Origin: Perca fluviatilis
Taxonomy: Eukaryota; Chordata; Actinopteri; Perciformes; Percidae
NCBI RefSeq assembly: GCF_010015445.1
Contig: NC_053115.1
Location: 182,363-246,362 of the forward strand
Reading direction: 5' to 3'
DNA: 64,000 nt
The notes beneath the pieces were generated by a model that worked only from the letters and a program-made list of their open reading frames with translations, was not told where the DNA came from and made no database searches. Positions 12,253 to 24,600 of the stretch are shown here, in pieces. Position 1 is the stretch's first letter. Each line of letters starts with the position of its first letter. A program made the position numbers and the translations under genes.

Positions 12253-14877
12253 TTCTCTACATTCATCTGTTACAGCTTTAGTTACTGGTTGCTTTAGTTA
12301 CTCCACTACATTAATCTGTTACAGTTTGCGCTGGTTACTAGTTACTTTAGTATTACTCACATGCATTCATCTGTTTACGAGCTTTGGAGTTACTAGTTAC
12401 TTTAGTTACTCCACTACATTAATCTGTTACAGCTTTGGAGTTACTAGTTACTTTTAGTTACTCCACTACATTAATCTGTTACAGCTTTAGTTACTGGTTA
12501 CTTTAGTTATCGCTACATTCATCTGTTACAGCTTTAGTTACTAGTTACTGAGTGATTTAATTCCGCTACATTCATCCTTTACAGCTTTAGCTTACTAAAG
12601 TTACTTTAGTTACTCCGCTACATTCATTGTTCAGCTTTGGTTACTTTTGCTTTGTTACTGATTACTTTGATTACTCACTTCACATTTCATCCGTTACAGC
12701 TTTAGTTACTAGTTACTTTTAGTTACTCCGCATACATTCATCTGTACATTTTCGTTCGCTGGTGCGGTTCTAACCACTACATTCATCATTTCCGGCTTTG
12801 ATTTCTGTTAGCCTTAGTTACTAGTTACTTTAGTTACTAGTTACTTTAGTTAACTCAGCTAGTTCATTCATCCGTTACAAGCTTTAGTTACTAGTTACTT
12901 TAGTTACTCTGCTACATTCATCTCTGTAACAGCTCTAGTTACTAGTTACTTTAGTTACTCCAAGCTACATTCATCTGTTCCAGCTTTTGGTTACTAGTTA
13001 CTTTGATTACTGGGTTGCTTTTGGGGAAGTTACTGAATTACTTTAGTTACTCCGCTACATTCATCTATAGCTTAGCTTTAGTTACCTAGTTGCTTTTAGA
13101 TTACTCTGCTACACTTCATCTGTTACAGCTTTAGTTACTGGTTGCTTTAGGTTGCTCCCCTCTACATTCATCTGTTACGGCTTTGGATTACTAGTTACTT
13201 TAGTTTATAGTTACTTTGATACTAAATTGCTGATTCTCCACTACAGCATCTGTAACAGCTTTGGTTACTAGTTACTTTAGTTGCTCAGCTACATAATCTG
13301 TTACAGCTTTGGATTACTAGTTATTTAGTTACTCCTCTACATTCATCTGTTGCAAGCTTTAGTTACTAGTTGCTTTGGTTACTCCGCTAAGCATTATCTG
13401 TTACTGGCTTTCGGTTACTAGTTGCTTTTAGGGTATGCACTACATTAAAGGTCCTGTTACGGCTTTGATTACTTAGTTACTTAGTTGCTCCACCTTCCAC
13501 ATTCCTTTACGAAGCACTTAAGTTACTAGTTAAAAAACTTTTCAAGTTGCTCCCATACTTCCTCACCGATTTTCCAGCTTTACGGTTACTGGTTACTTTT
13601 AAGTTACTCCGCTACATTCATCTGTTACGGCTTTGGTTACCCTAAGTTACTGTTGAAGTTACTCCACTACATTCATCTGTTACAGCTTCTGGTTACTAGT
13701 TGCTTTAGTTGCTCCCTTACATTCATCTGTTTACCAGCTTCGTTACTAGTTACTTTGGATTTACTCCGTACATTCATCTGTTACAGCTTTAGTTACTAGT
13801 TGCTTTGGTTACTCCATTACATTCATCTGTTACGGCTTTGATTTACTAGTTACTTTGGATTACTCCACTACATTCATCTGTAACAGCTTTGGTTACTGGT
13901 TCGGCTTTAGTTACTCTTCTACATTCATCTGTTACGGCTTTGGTTACTAGTTACTTTGGATTACTCCATTACGTTATCTGTAACGAAACTTTGGTTACTG
14001 GTTACTTTAGTTGCTCAAGCTACATTCATCTGTTACAGCTTTGGTTACGCTTTTCAGTTACTTTGGTTTGCTAGTTGCTTTTAGGATTACTCCGCTACAT
14101 TCATCTGTAACAGCTTTTTAGTTACTAGATTGCGCTGGATTACTCTGCTACATTCATCTGTTACAGCTTTTTAGTTTTAGTTACTTTTACTAGTTACTAA
14201 GCTACATTCATCTGTAACAGCTTTGAATTTAAAGTTACTTTAGTTACTCCACTACATTCATCTGTTCCACTTTGGTTACTGGTTAAGCTATAGTTACTAG
14301 TTACTTTGAATTACTCCGCTTACATTCATCTGCTTAACAGCTTTGAAAGTTGCCTAGTTGCTTTTGATTTGCTCTGCTTTACATTCAGTCTGTGTTACAG
14401 CTTTGGTTATAGTTACTTTAGTTATCACTTCTTCTCTTTTACAGCTTTAATTACTAGTTACTTTAGTTACTAGTTACGCACGAGACCACTAGTTGCTTTA
14501 GTTACTCACTACATCATCTGTAACAGCTTTAGTTACTAGTTGCTTTAGTTACTCTGTTTACTACATTCATCTGTTACCTAGCTTTAGTTACTAGTTGCTT
14601 TAGTTACTCCTCTACATTTCATCTGTTCAGCTTTTGGTTACTAGTTACTTTAAGTTACTCCGCTACACATTCATCTGTTAGCTTTAGTTACTGGTTGCGC
14701 TTTAGTTGACCACTCCATTTATCTGTTACAGCTTTAGTTTACTAGTTCCTTTAGTTACTCGATACATTCATCTTTTTACAGCTTTGATTTACTAGTTGCT
14801 TTAAGGATTGCCCACCACATTCATCTGTTTCAGCTTTTTGGTTGCTAGTTACTTTAGTTAAGCGTACGTAACTACCA
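12253..14877 (+). repeat. Degenerate 49-bp minisatellite up to an assembly gap
   Basis: About 53 units built from GTTACTAGTTACTTTAGTTA, then CTCCGCTACATTCATCTG, then TTACAGCTTTA. Unit length and sequence are very noisy with many single-base indels, more than in the 46-bp array next door. The array runs into the N block, so its real length is unknown. Confidence 0.93.
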
Positions 14878-15377
14878 NNNNNNNNNNNNNNNNNNNNNNN
14901 NNNNNNNNNNNNNNNNNNNNNNNNNNNNNNNNNNNNNNNNNNNNNNNNNNNNNNNNNNNNNNNNNNNNNNNNNNNNNNNNNNNNNNNNNNNNNNNNNNNN
15001 NNNNNNNNNNNNNNNNNNNNNNNNNNNNNNNNNNNNNNNNNNNNNNNNNNNNNNNNNNNNNNNNNNNNNNNNNNNNNNNNNNNNNNNNNNNNNNNNNNNN
15101 NNNNNNNNNNNNNNNNNNNNNNNNNNNNNNNNNNNNNNNNNNNNNNNNNNNNNNNNNNNNNNNNNNNNNNNNNNNNNNNNNNNNNNNNNNNNNNNNNNNN
15201 NNNNNNNNNNNNNNNNNNNNNNNNNNNNNNNNNNNNNNNNNNNNNNNNNNNNNNNNNNNNNNNNNNNNNNNNNNNNNNNNNNNNNNNNNNNNNNNNNNNN
15301 NNNNNNNNNNNNNNNNNNNNNNNNNNNNNNNNNNNNNNNNNNNNNNNNNNNNNNNNNNNNNNNNNNNNNNNNNNNNN
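14878..15377. other. Assembly gap, 500 N
   Basis: Exactly 500 undetermined bases between two different tandem arrays. The round length suggests a placeholder, so the true distance is unknown. Confidence 0.99.
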
Positions 15378-15925
15378 GGTAAACGCCGGGGAAAGGGCCT
15401 TTAAACGCCGGGGAAAGGGCTTTAAACGCCAGGGAAGCGGGCTTAATTCGTTAGGGGAAAGGGCTGTTAAACGCGCGGAAAGGGCTTTAAACGCGTAGGC
15501 TTTAAACGGCCGGAGAAAAGGGGCTTTAAACGCTGGGGAAAGGGCTTAAAAAAAACTAAACGCCGGGAAAGGGCCTTTAATTGCTAGGCAAAGGGCTCCT
15601 TAAACGCCGGGAAGAGGGCGGGGGAAATCTAAACGCCGAAGGCCCTTTTAAACGCCAGGGAAAGGGCTCTTAATTGCCAGGGAAAGGGCCTTAAACGCCA
15701 GGGAAAGGGCCTCTTTAATTGCCAGGGGAAAGGGCGCCTTAAACGTCAGGGAAAGGGCGCCTTAATTGCCAGGGGAAAGGGCGCCTTAAACGTCGGGGAA
15801 AGGGCGCCTTAAATGCCGGGGAAAGGGCTCTTAAACGCCGGGGAAAGGGCGCCTTAAACGCCGGGGAAAGGGCGCCTTAAACGCCGGGGAAAGGGCGCCT
15901 TAAACGCCGGGGAAAGGGCGCCTTA
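15378..15925 (+). repeat. 23-bp GC-rich tandem array
   Basis: About 24 units of TTAAACGCCGGGGAAAGGGC plus GCC. The last four or five units are identical, whereas units near the gap are shortened and scrambled, as expected if consensus quality falls toward the gap. Confidence 0.93.
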
Positions 15926-16505
15926 AGGTAGGCTCTTGTAATGACATCTCCAACATGTTAAGAGGCTAAAAGCACGTTTAAAACCTGCCCTGTTTCAGCC
16001 TCCTGGGTGCTAACGCTAGCAGGAGGATAACACGGTGTAGGCAGCACCGATTATTTTCGGTTTTCTCGCTACTGACAGCGCTACGTGACGACAAATGCGC
16101 CCCTAAATGTTCTGTCTGTGCCCCTACAGTTGTTCAGTTAGAGGCTACGGTGCTCCTAGTTAAAAAAAAGTTAAGTCTGGAGCCCTGATGTTTAATAATT
16201 AAACAGTCTGAGAAGGAAATGCTTCCAGATTATTATTGTTGTTGCAGTGCTGCACTTGATTCACCATGAACTCATCACTACTCTCCTTCCATCAGTACTT
16301 AGGGCTATGGGACTAGTAGTTCAAATGTTGAGGCTATACTGTAGTTCTACAGCCCAGAAATATACAACGATACCAACGATACAGCAACAGTTCAAACTTC
16401 ATTTATAAGAACTCAGAGAGTCACATAGCGCAAATCCTCGAGGACGAAAACTACCACCACGACAGCGAAAGAACCGCTCAGCAAGAATTAAATCAACTTG
16501 CTCAC

Positions 16506-16507
<2 letters not shown>
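15926..16507. other. Apparently single-copy sequence, no gene recognised
   Basis: No tandem structure and no match to other parts of the window that I noticed. It includes a CpG-containing stretch at about 16000-16110. No coding signal was seen on either strand. Confidence 0.4.
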
Positions 16508-16586
<79 letters not shown>

Positions 16587-17001
16587 CACACACACACGCA
16601 CAGACACAGACACAGCAAAAACCTGCACGTGTACAGACAAACGAGCATTAAAAGCTAACATTCAAACACAAATGCAACACACAAACGAATGTAAAGCAAC
16701 AACACAGCCAGGTATACATACACACAAACACACACACACACACACACAGTTATTGATCTGATCTGGATGCCTGAGGCCTGTCTGTCTGCCTGTCTGTCTG
16801 CCTGTCTGTCTGTCGTTCCAGGAGTTTCATTCATCAGCTCTCCATCGTGACTGAAAACCACTGTCGATTTACCAGAGAGAGAGAGACACCGACTAAACAC
16901 TGGAGAGAGGAAGGAGAGAGAGAGAGGGACAGACTGGTTGACTTCGCCGTTTATCCGACTGCAGTGTGCTACGAAAAGCTACCAATTCACAGATCATGAT
17001 T

Positions 17002-17036
<35 letters not shown>

Positions 17037-17292
17037 ACCTCCTGTCCCCATGGTAACCTGGAGACAGGGAGGGAGGGACCTAACTATAGAGCTTTTCACC
17101 CAGCAACAACACACACACACACACAGCGTATGCGTCATATACCTCACATATGGCTCTCACACACTTCTACCTAGTGTGACACAGACAGACAGACAGACAG
17201 ACAGAGAGACAGATAGACAGACAGATAGACAGACAGACAGACACACAGAGAGAGAGACACAGAGAGAGAGAGAGAGAGACACACACACACAC
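16508..17292. repeat. Cluster of short microsatellites
   Basis: (AC)n at 16508-16600, 16722-16747, 17003-17033 and 17108-17126; (CTGT)n with CTGCCTGT variants at 16778-16815; (ACAG)n and (AG)n at 17180-17292. The intervening pieces are ordinary sequence. Confidence 0.9.
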
Positions 17293-17409
17293 CCCATCAT
17301 ATTTAGTTTCAGCCCAGTGTCCATATTTATTGTATTGCAGTTTCACAGGCTCACTGCATTACACGCAGCATGTCACACAGCCAATAAGTAGCTAATAATT
17401 AAATGACAG

Positions 17410-17749
17410 TAGAGCTGCAAAGATTACCAATTAGTAGTCAACTATTAAATTAATCACCAACTATTTTCATAATTGATTAATTGGTTTAAGTCATTTAAAA
17501 TACCAATTCTCTGATTCCAGCTCCTTAAATGTGAATATTGTTCTAGTGTCTTCTCTCCTCAGGGACAGGAAACTGAATATCTTTGAGTTGTGGACACAAC
17601 AAGAGATTTGAGGGACGTCTTCTTGGGTTTTAGGAAACATTGATCGACATTTTTAACCATTTTCTGACATTTTATAGACCCAATAACTAACCGATTGAGA
17701 AAATAAACAGATTTATCGACTATGAAATAAATAGTTAGTTGCAGCCCTA
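17410..17749. mobile_element. hAT-type MITE with TAGRGCTGCAA ends
   Basis: The left end TAGAGCTGCAAAGATTA mirrors the right end TTAGTTGCAGCCCTA. The interior has the run of ATTAATTGGTTTAA-like motifs typical of the common fish TAGGGCTGCAAC element. The flanking 8-mers AATGACAG and GACAACAG agree at 5 of 8 positions, consistent with an old target-site duplication. Confidence 0.75.
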
Positions 17750-17764
17750 GACAACAGCAATATA

Positions 17765-18985
17765 GGGAGTATTAGGGGACCACTAAGGCCTATATAAAAG
17801 AGACTTCAGATACAGTATTATGGGACCACTAAGGTCTATATAAAAGAGACTTCAGATACAGTATTAGGAGACCACTAAGGTCTATATAAAAGAGACTTCA
17901 GATACAGTATTAGGGGACCACTAAGGTCTATATAAAAAGAGACTTCAGATACAGTATTAGGGGACCACTAAGGTCTATATAAAAAGAGACTTCAGATACA
18001 GTATTAGGGGACCACTAGGGCCTATATAAAAGAGACTTCAGATACAGTATTAGGGGACCACTAAGGTCTATATAAAAAGAGACTTCAGATACAGTATTAG
18101 GGGACCACTAAGGCTCATATAAAAGAGACTTCAGATACAGTATTAGGGGACCACTAAGGTCTATATAAAAGAGACTTCAGATACAGTATTAGGGGACCAC
18201 TAAGGTCTATATAAAAAAGAGACTTCAGATACAGTATTAGGGGACCACTAAGGTCTATATAAAAGAGACTTCAGATACAGTATTAGGGGACCACTAAGGC
18301 CTATATAAAAGAGACTTCAGATACAGTATTAGGGGACCACTAAGGTCTTTATAAAAGAGACTTCAGATACAGTATTAGGGGACCACTAAGGTCTATATAA
18401 AGAGACTTCAGATACAGTATTAGGGGACCACTAAGGTCTTTATAAAAGAGACTTCAGATACAGTATTAGGGGACCACTAAGGTCTATATAAAAGAGACTT
18501 CAGATACAGTATTAGGGGACCACTAAGGCCTATATAAAAGAGACTTCAGATACAGTATTAGGGGACCACTAAGGTCTTTATAAAAGAGACTTCAGATACA
18601 GTATTAGGGGACCACTAAGGTCTTTATAAAAGAGACTTCAGATACAGTATTAGGGGACCACTAAGGTCTATATAAAGAGACTTCAGATACAGTATTAGGG
18701 GACCACTAAGGTCTATATAAAAAAGAGACTTCAGATACAGTATTAGGGGACCACTAAGGTCTATATAAAAGAGACTTCAGATACAGTATTAGGGGACCAC
18801 TAAGGCCTATATAAAAGAGACTTCAGATACAGTATTAGGGGACCACTAAGGTCTATATAAAAGAGACTCCAGATACAGTATTAGGGGACCACTAAGGTCT
18901 ATATAAAGAGACTTCAGATACAGTATTAGGGGACCACTAAGTCCTATATAAAAGCATAAAAAGCAGCATGTCATAGGACCTTTAA
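17765..18985 (-). repeat. 46-bp minisatellite, inverted copy, about 26 units
   Basis: Reverse complement of the unit at 5811. The right end reads ATGTCATAGGACCTTTAA, the terminal sequence of the dispersed element seen at 53232, 54660 and 63646, so this array lies at the end of one such element. The units are more uniform than in the large array. Confidence 0.93.
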
Positions 18986-19522
18986 ATTCCAACAGGTAAA
19001 AGCTTCTTTTCCTTCCACTAGGTCTTCAGAGGAGCCCACAGTATCTCTCCATCAGTTACAGGTTGTTGTCTGTCAGCCAGAGTTTTATCTTTCAAACTAA
19101 TTTTAAAACACCTAAACTTCACAGTACGAATCATACAGGAAGTCCCTTGCATCAAACTGTGGTGGATGAGGAAATTAAGCAACTGTGATTCAGCACAAAC
19201 CCAGAGTAAGAGGGCTGGCTAAATATAAACTCTGAGGGGACATAGTCTATCAGCAGACAGTCGTTTTCTCACTCTGCAGTAATCACAGCTGACTATGAAG
19301 CACCATTTACACCTGCAGACCAGCAGCAGTACAGACACACTGCTCAGTCTGGGCCTGTGTTTCTCTGAAGAGAAAACGCAAGAGTTTTGGTGTTGCATTC
19401 TCACTTTTTATTCCGCATTTTGGGGAGGGGAGGGGGGAATCTGCATGAATATGGTGACGCAAAAGTGTGTGAAATGCGATGTAGTATGCACACCACCAAG
19501 TCCACGCGCCTGCGTCCACCCA
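18986..19522. other. No gene or repeat recognised
   Basis: Mixed-composition sequence with a G-rich run at 19419-19436 (GGGGAGGGGAGGGGGG), which could form a quadruplex. ORFs of 60-76 codons overlap in both directions and have no recognisable product. Confidence 0.4.
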
Positions 19523-20205
19523 TAGGCAGTATATATATATATATAAACTGGAGCACCAGATCCTGAGTCTCTGGACCAGAGACCAGTGAAGGATATCAGA
19601 AGTCTCTTTCCCGGTGCTGGCTGAGCGTTACTGAGCAGCCTCCAACTGAGCTTGAAGACGTAGATGTGACGTGAGCAACCTGTCTGAAAGTGTGAAGTCT
19701 TCTGGTAGCTGTGCCGAGAGAAATCTCAATCATTCCCAATCTTACAGAGACGGAGAGCGTAGGTATATGTAAGGAGATAACATAGGCACAGGCTAATTAC
19801 TGATCACTAACATGCTAGTTAACATTAGTCATTAAACCTAAAAAGATAATGGAAGTCCAAACTGCCTGTGAGCTTCTCCTGTACTATACGGTAATTCCTC
19901 TACTGTGTGACAGTAAGTCTCGTGGTTATGACCCAATCGTTAGCCTGTTGTTATAAAAGCGTCTGCTACGGAGCCATAACGTGAGCTACAAGGTAATGGA
20001 GCCTTTTATACATTGTCGTGTTTCTTTAGAAATAAACAACGGACAAATAGAGTCTTTAAACGCTTCAGATGTAAAGTTATTCTCTGTCAAAGTGACGTCA
20101 GAATGAATGGGAGTCAATGGGATGCTAACGGGAGGTGATGGCTCGGTAGCATCAAAATGTTTCCATAGGAGGTTTGAGTTCTGAAGTGAAGCTTACCCCC
20201 CTTGC
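19523..20205 (+). repeat. Dispersed repeat family B, copy 1 (uninterrupted)
   Basis: Nearly identical to 32856-33966 apart from a 424-bp insertion there. It starts at an ATAGGCAGTATATATATA stretch and ends at GAAGCTTACCCCCC. The interior has AGACCAGTGAAGGATATCAG and GACGTAGATGTGACGTGAGC. A truncated minus-strand copy is at 60780-60962. No coding capacity was seen. Class unknown; the terminal CATAGACAGTATATA motif is seen repeatedly in this window. Confidence 0.85.
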
Positions 20206-20307
20206 GTAGAACCTTCCTTCTACTTCTCTTCCTGGTAGCGTCAAGAGAACTACAAAAGCTGACAATTTTGTCTGGACAGACGAGGAGGTGGAGTTATTGC
20301 TCCAAAC

Positions 20308-20572
<265 letters not shown>

Positions 20573-20736
20573 TACTCACTAACCCACGCACGTACGAAGA
20601 ACCAACAGACCAAGTCAATGTTTTTTTATAGTGACAGTTCATCTGATCCTCTTTTCCTGAAACGTAGACACAACAAAGCAGATCACTGATTGGTTGACTT
20701 ACTGACACACTAACCATGAATACTGGCTGCAATTTC

Positions 20737-20738
<2 letters not shown>

Positions 20739-20791
<53 letters not shown>
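20739..20791 (+). repeat. (GT)n microsatellite
   Basis: About 26 uninterrupted GT units. Confidence 0.97.
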
Positions 20792-20792
<1 letters not shown>

Positions 20793-20883
20793 TGTCAATG
20801 ATTTCCCTGTTCAGTCAGCTAGTAAACTCTCACAGCAAGCTACTGAGATAATTGTAAAGGAAACGACAAAAGAGCAATTCTGG

Positions 20884-20886
<3 letters not shown>

Positions 20887-20939
<53 letters not shown>

Positions 20940-20975
20940 TATACAATATATATATATATATATTTATATATATAC

Positions 20976-21063
<88 letters not shown>
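20887..21063. repeat. (AT)n microsatellite
   Basis: About 175 bp of nearly pure TA dinucleotide with two short interruptions (about 20942 and 20965-20980). It is self-complementary and can extrude as a cruciform. Confidence 0.97.
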
Positions 21064-21067
<4 letters not shown>

Positions 21068-21139
21068 GTACTTTTGTCTCATCATTTCTACTGCACAGGA
21101 ACACTGAGTGTTAGACAACTACAGTGTACAAAATACTAA

Positions 21140-21250
21140 TTTTGCCAGGCCAAAAAAAAGAGCGTTAATCTCACGATTAAAAAAATGTACACTCTTAAAA
21201 TGGGTTAGGGTTAGCGCCGTTAATAACGCGTTTCACTGACAGCACTAGTT
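21140..21250. repeat. Terminal fragment of a hAT-like element
   Basis: Contains GAGCGTTAATCTCACGATTA and GCCGTTAATAACGCGTTTCA, followed by CTGACAGCACTA, which resembles a common fish hAT end reading TAGTGCTGTCA. A full element was not delimited. Confidence 0.4.
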
Positions 21251-21418
21251 AAGAATAATGATATAATCATTCATTCACATGATAGACAAAGCTATGAAAA
21301 TAAGACAAGTTGTAATAAACTAGAGTTATCCTGTATGATGGAGTTATATGCATGTCAGAAGGGGACAGTGTCTGTATATTTGTAGTGGAGGACTTTAACC
21401 TAAACTGACCAGTTTAAT

Positions 21419-23858
21419 AAAACTACCCAAATCGTGCCCGGGTTGGTTCAGTGGGTAGAGCAGGCGCACATATACTTGGAGGTTTGTCCGACCTGTGATG
21501 ATTTCCTGCATGTGCTCGTGTGTCTCTGTCTCTCTCTCTGTGTCTGTGTCGGTCTCTCTCTGTGTCTCTGTCTCTCTCTGTCTCTGTGTCTCTCTCTCTG
21601 TGTCTCTGTCTCTCTCTCTGTGTCTCTGTCTCTCTCTCTCGTGTCTGTCTCTCTCTCTGTGTCTCTGTCTCTCTCTCTGTGTCTGTGTCTCTCTCTCTGT
21701 GTCTCTGTCTCTCTCTGTGTTCTGTCTCTCCGGTGTCTCGTGTCTGTCTCCTCTCTGTGTCTCTGTCTCTCTTGTTCTCGTGTCTGTCTCTCTCTGTGTC
21801 TCTGTCTCTCTTCGTTCTCCTTGTCTCTCTCTGTGTCTCTGTCTCTCCGTGTCTCTGTCTCTGTCCTCTCTGTCCTCCTCTGTCTCCTCTCTCCGTGTCC
21901 TCCTCGGTGTCTCTCTGTGTCCTCCTGTGTCTCTCCTCTCTGGTGTCTCTCTCTGTGGTCTCCTCCTGTATGTAGGTCTCCTCCTCGGTGTCTCCCCCGG
22001 TGGTGCGTCTCTCTCTCCTCCTCCCTGTAGGTCCTCTCCTCCCTGTGTGTTCCTCTCCTCTTCGAGGTCGCCTCTCCTGCAGGTCCTCCTCCTGTAGGTG
22101 TACGCCTCTCTCTCCTCGGGTCCCCTCCCCTGGGGTCTTCCTCTTGTCTCTCTCTCCCCCTCTCCTCGGCCTCCCCAGGTCCCCTCCCCTCCCTCGCTCT
22201 CCTCAGGCCTCCCTCCTGCTCCCCCCGTCTCCCCAGTCCCCCTCCCCCAGGTCCTCCCCCCGCTCCTTGCAGGTCCCTCCCAGGTCTCTCTCTCTCTCGG
22301 TGTCTCTCTCCCCGTCTCTCCTCCCCGCCTCCCTCGCGTCCTCCTCAGGCCCCCTGGTTCCTCCTAGGTCCTCCCGGCTCCTCCTAGGTCCTCCCCGCTG
22401 TCCCTCCCCTGTGTCCCCTCCCCAGGTCCCCTCTCCTTCCCCCTCAGGTCCCTCCTCAGTTCCTCTCCCCCTCCCTCCCCGTCCTCTCCCCCAGGTACCT
22501 CCCTGCAGGTCCTCCTCAGAGGTCCCCTCCTCTCTCTCCCCAGGTCCTCCCCTGCAGGTCCTCCCCAGGTCCTCCCCTGCAGGTCCTCCCCTGCAGGTCT
22601 CCCTCCTCAGGTCTCTCCCCTCTGCGTCCCCTCTCCTCAGGTCCCTCCCCAGGTCCTCCTCAGGTCTCCCTCTCCCTCCCCGGTACCTCCCCAGGTCTCC
22701 CCCGTACTCCCCTCTCCCTCCCCTGCGCCCTCCCCAGGTCCCCTCTCCCCTAGGCCCTCCCCAGGTCCTCCCCAGGTCCTCACCAGGTCCTCCTCTCCTC
22801 CTCCTCCCGGGTCCCCCAGGTCCTCCTCCCCCAGGTCCTCCTCTTCTCCCCTGCAGCCTCCCCTCAGGTCTCCTCTCCTCAGGTGTCTCTCCCTCCTCCC
22901 CAGGTCCTCCCCTGCAGGTCTCCCCGTACCCTCCCCAGGTCCCTCCCCAGGTCCTCCTCACGCTCCCCCTCAGGTCTCTTCCCCAGGTGTCCCCTCTCTC
23001 CTAGGTCCCCCCTCTCCCTCTCTCCCGGGGTCTCTCCTCAGGTGTCCCTCTCCTTCAGGTGCGCCTCTCTCTCCGCGGTCTCCCAGCGCCCTCTCTCCCT
23101 CTCCTTGTCCCTCCTCCCTCTCTCTCTCTCCTCCTCCCCTGGTATCTCCTCCCGGTCTCCTCCTGTAGGTCTCTCTCTCTCTCTCTCCTCCTCCAGGTCC
23201 CCTCCTCGGTGTCTCTCTCCCTGTGTCCCTCCTCAGGCTCCTCTCCGTGTCTCCTCCCCACGTCCCTCTCTCTCTCCAGGTCCCCTCCTCTGGTCCCTCC
23301 CTCTGTCTCCTCAGGTCCTCCCCCTGTGTCCCCTCCCCAGGTCTCCTCCCCGGGCCCTCCCGGCAGTCCTCCCTCCTCCCCGGTTCCTCCCCCAGGTCCC
23401 TCCTCCCTGGTCCCCCCCCGCCCGGGCCTCCAAGCCCCCCCCCCCCCCCAGCCCCCCCCCCTAGCTCCCCCCCCCTCCTCGGCAGGTGTCCCCTCCCAGG
23501 TGTCCCCCTCCTGCAGCAGGTCCCCTCCCTCTCCTCTCTCCCTCTCCTCCCACCGGGTGTCCCCCTCAGGTGCCCTCCTCCTCCTCTGCAGGTGTCTCTC
23601 CCTGTGTCTCCCTCCTCGGTGTGTCTCTCTCTGTGTGTGTCTCTCCTCTCGGTGTCTCTCTCTGTGCTCCTCTCCGGTGTCTCTCTTGTGTGTCTCTTTC
23701 TCTCTCTCTCTCTCTAAAAAAAAAACTACCCAAATCAGACACCACTTTTCAAAAAGAAAGACCCAATCTCCCCCCCGTTTCTCCCCTTTTTCACCTAGCT
23801 GTCCTGTTAAAATACAGATACCAAAAATAATCTTTCAAAATAAAAAACTACCCAAATC
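21419..23858 (+). mobile_element. tRNA-derived SINE carrying a 2.2-kb pyrimidine-rich expansion
   Basis: The head at 21434 reads CGGGTTGGTTCAGTGGGTAG (A box TGGTTCAGTGG) and continues to GATTTCCTGCATGT. The stretch with the B box, present in the copies at 57528 and 60577, is deleted. The SINE tail CACCTAGCTGTCCTGTTAAA is at 23797-23816. Between them, 21511-23715 is a (TCTCTGTG)- to (CCCCAGGTCCTC)-rich tract. A 15-bp direct repeat AAAACTACCCAAATC lies at 21419-21433, 23722-23736 and 23844-23858. The outer pair is the likely target-site duplication, so the whole tract is inside one SINE insertion. About 47 bp of target was copied again before the tail. Confidence 0.8.
21511..23715 (+). repeat. 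Pyrimidine-rich low-complexity tract, 2.2 kb
   Basis: The plus strand is almost free of A. The left third is (TCTCTG)n, the middle is built of CCCAGGTCCTCC-like 11-12-bp units with CTGCAGGTC variants, and about 23415-23475 is nearly pure C. Such a homopurine/homopyrimidine strand pair can form triplex DNA or R-loops. ORFs of 150-338 codons here are Ser/Leu/Pro-rich artefacts. Confidence 0.95.
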
Positions 23859-23920
23859 AGACACCATTTTTCAAAAAAGAAAGACCCAATCCAAAAGGAA
23901 GCAAAGAACAGCCAGACACC

Positions 23921-23964
23921 ATATATGTGCGCCTGCTCTACCCACTGAGCCAACCCGTCCACAC
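23921..23964 (-). repeat. Inverted SINE head fragment
   Basis: TGCGCCTGCTCTACCCACTG then AGCCAACCCG is the reverse complement of the head of the SINE at 21434. It faces that SINE, so two heads flank the pyrimidine tract in inverted orientation. Confidence 0.8.
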
Positions 23965-24341
23965 ACCCAAGGTCTGCTGAGTTCAAGTGCTGGTGAGAAG
24001 GCTCTGAAAATACAAGACTTGGGAGTGTTTGCAGTCACCCTCAAGACCAACAAAATCCATTTTTAAAAGAATTAAGGATGCTTTTTAAGCTTCTTGAATT
24101 AAAAAAGGATCCGAAAATAATAATAGAATAGGGAGATAATTTCAGTTTTTTAAACTTGTGATTGTTTTTCACCCCCCACCAACATTCCTGCATCACTTCC
24201 ACCCACTAGCAGCATATCATTTCTCTGGGAAACACTGCATCCCTTCATCGCCCTGTCCTCTCTCTCCATGTCCCCTCCCTCACTGGGGTCAGCCAAACGA
24301 ATGCCATGCAATTGTGTTGGATTTGGTGGACCAAAGTATGG

Positions 24342-24600
24342 TGGTGCACTGGTAGCCTGGCACTGCCCAAGGTGCCCTTGAGCAAGGCACTGAACCCCCA
24401 ACTGCTCGGGCTGCCTTTCCATGGGCAGCTGCCCCTCTCTGACATCTCTGCATTTGTGTATGTAGAGGTACTGAGCATGTGTGTGTAATTCAAGCCTGTG
24501 TGTAATAATAATAATAATAATAATAATAATAGAGTGAAAAGCATTGTAATTACCACTTGTGGGATCAAGAAAGTATAAATTATAATTATTATTATTATTA
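24342..24600 (+). repeat. Dispersed SINE-like repeat ending in (AAT)n
   Basis: Contains CCTTGAGCAAGGCACTGAAC, CTCTGACATCTCTGCATTTG and a GAGCATGTGTGTGTAATTCA block, then (AAT)n at 24506-24532. The same right-hand block recurs at 57085-57240 with an expanded GT run. Retroposon origin is inferred. Confidence 0.6.

Noticed and set aside
21199..21215. Telomere-like GGGTTAGGGTTAG
   Set aside because: Barely two units inside a hAT-like fragment; not a telomeric array.
21434..24066. Ser/Leu/Pro-rich ORFs up to 338 codons
   Set aside because: Produced by the pyrimidine-rich tract; overlapping frames are all open and composition follows the base bias.
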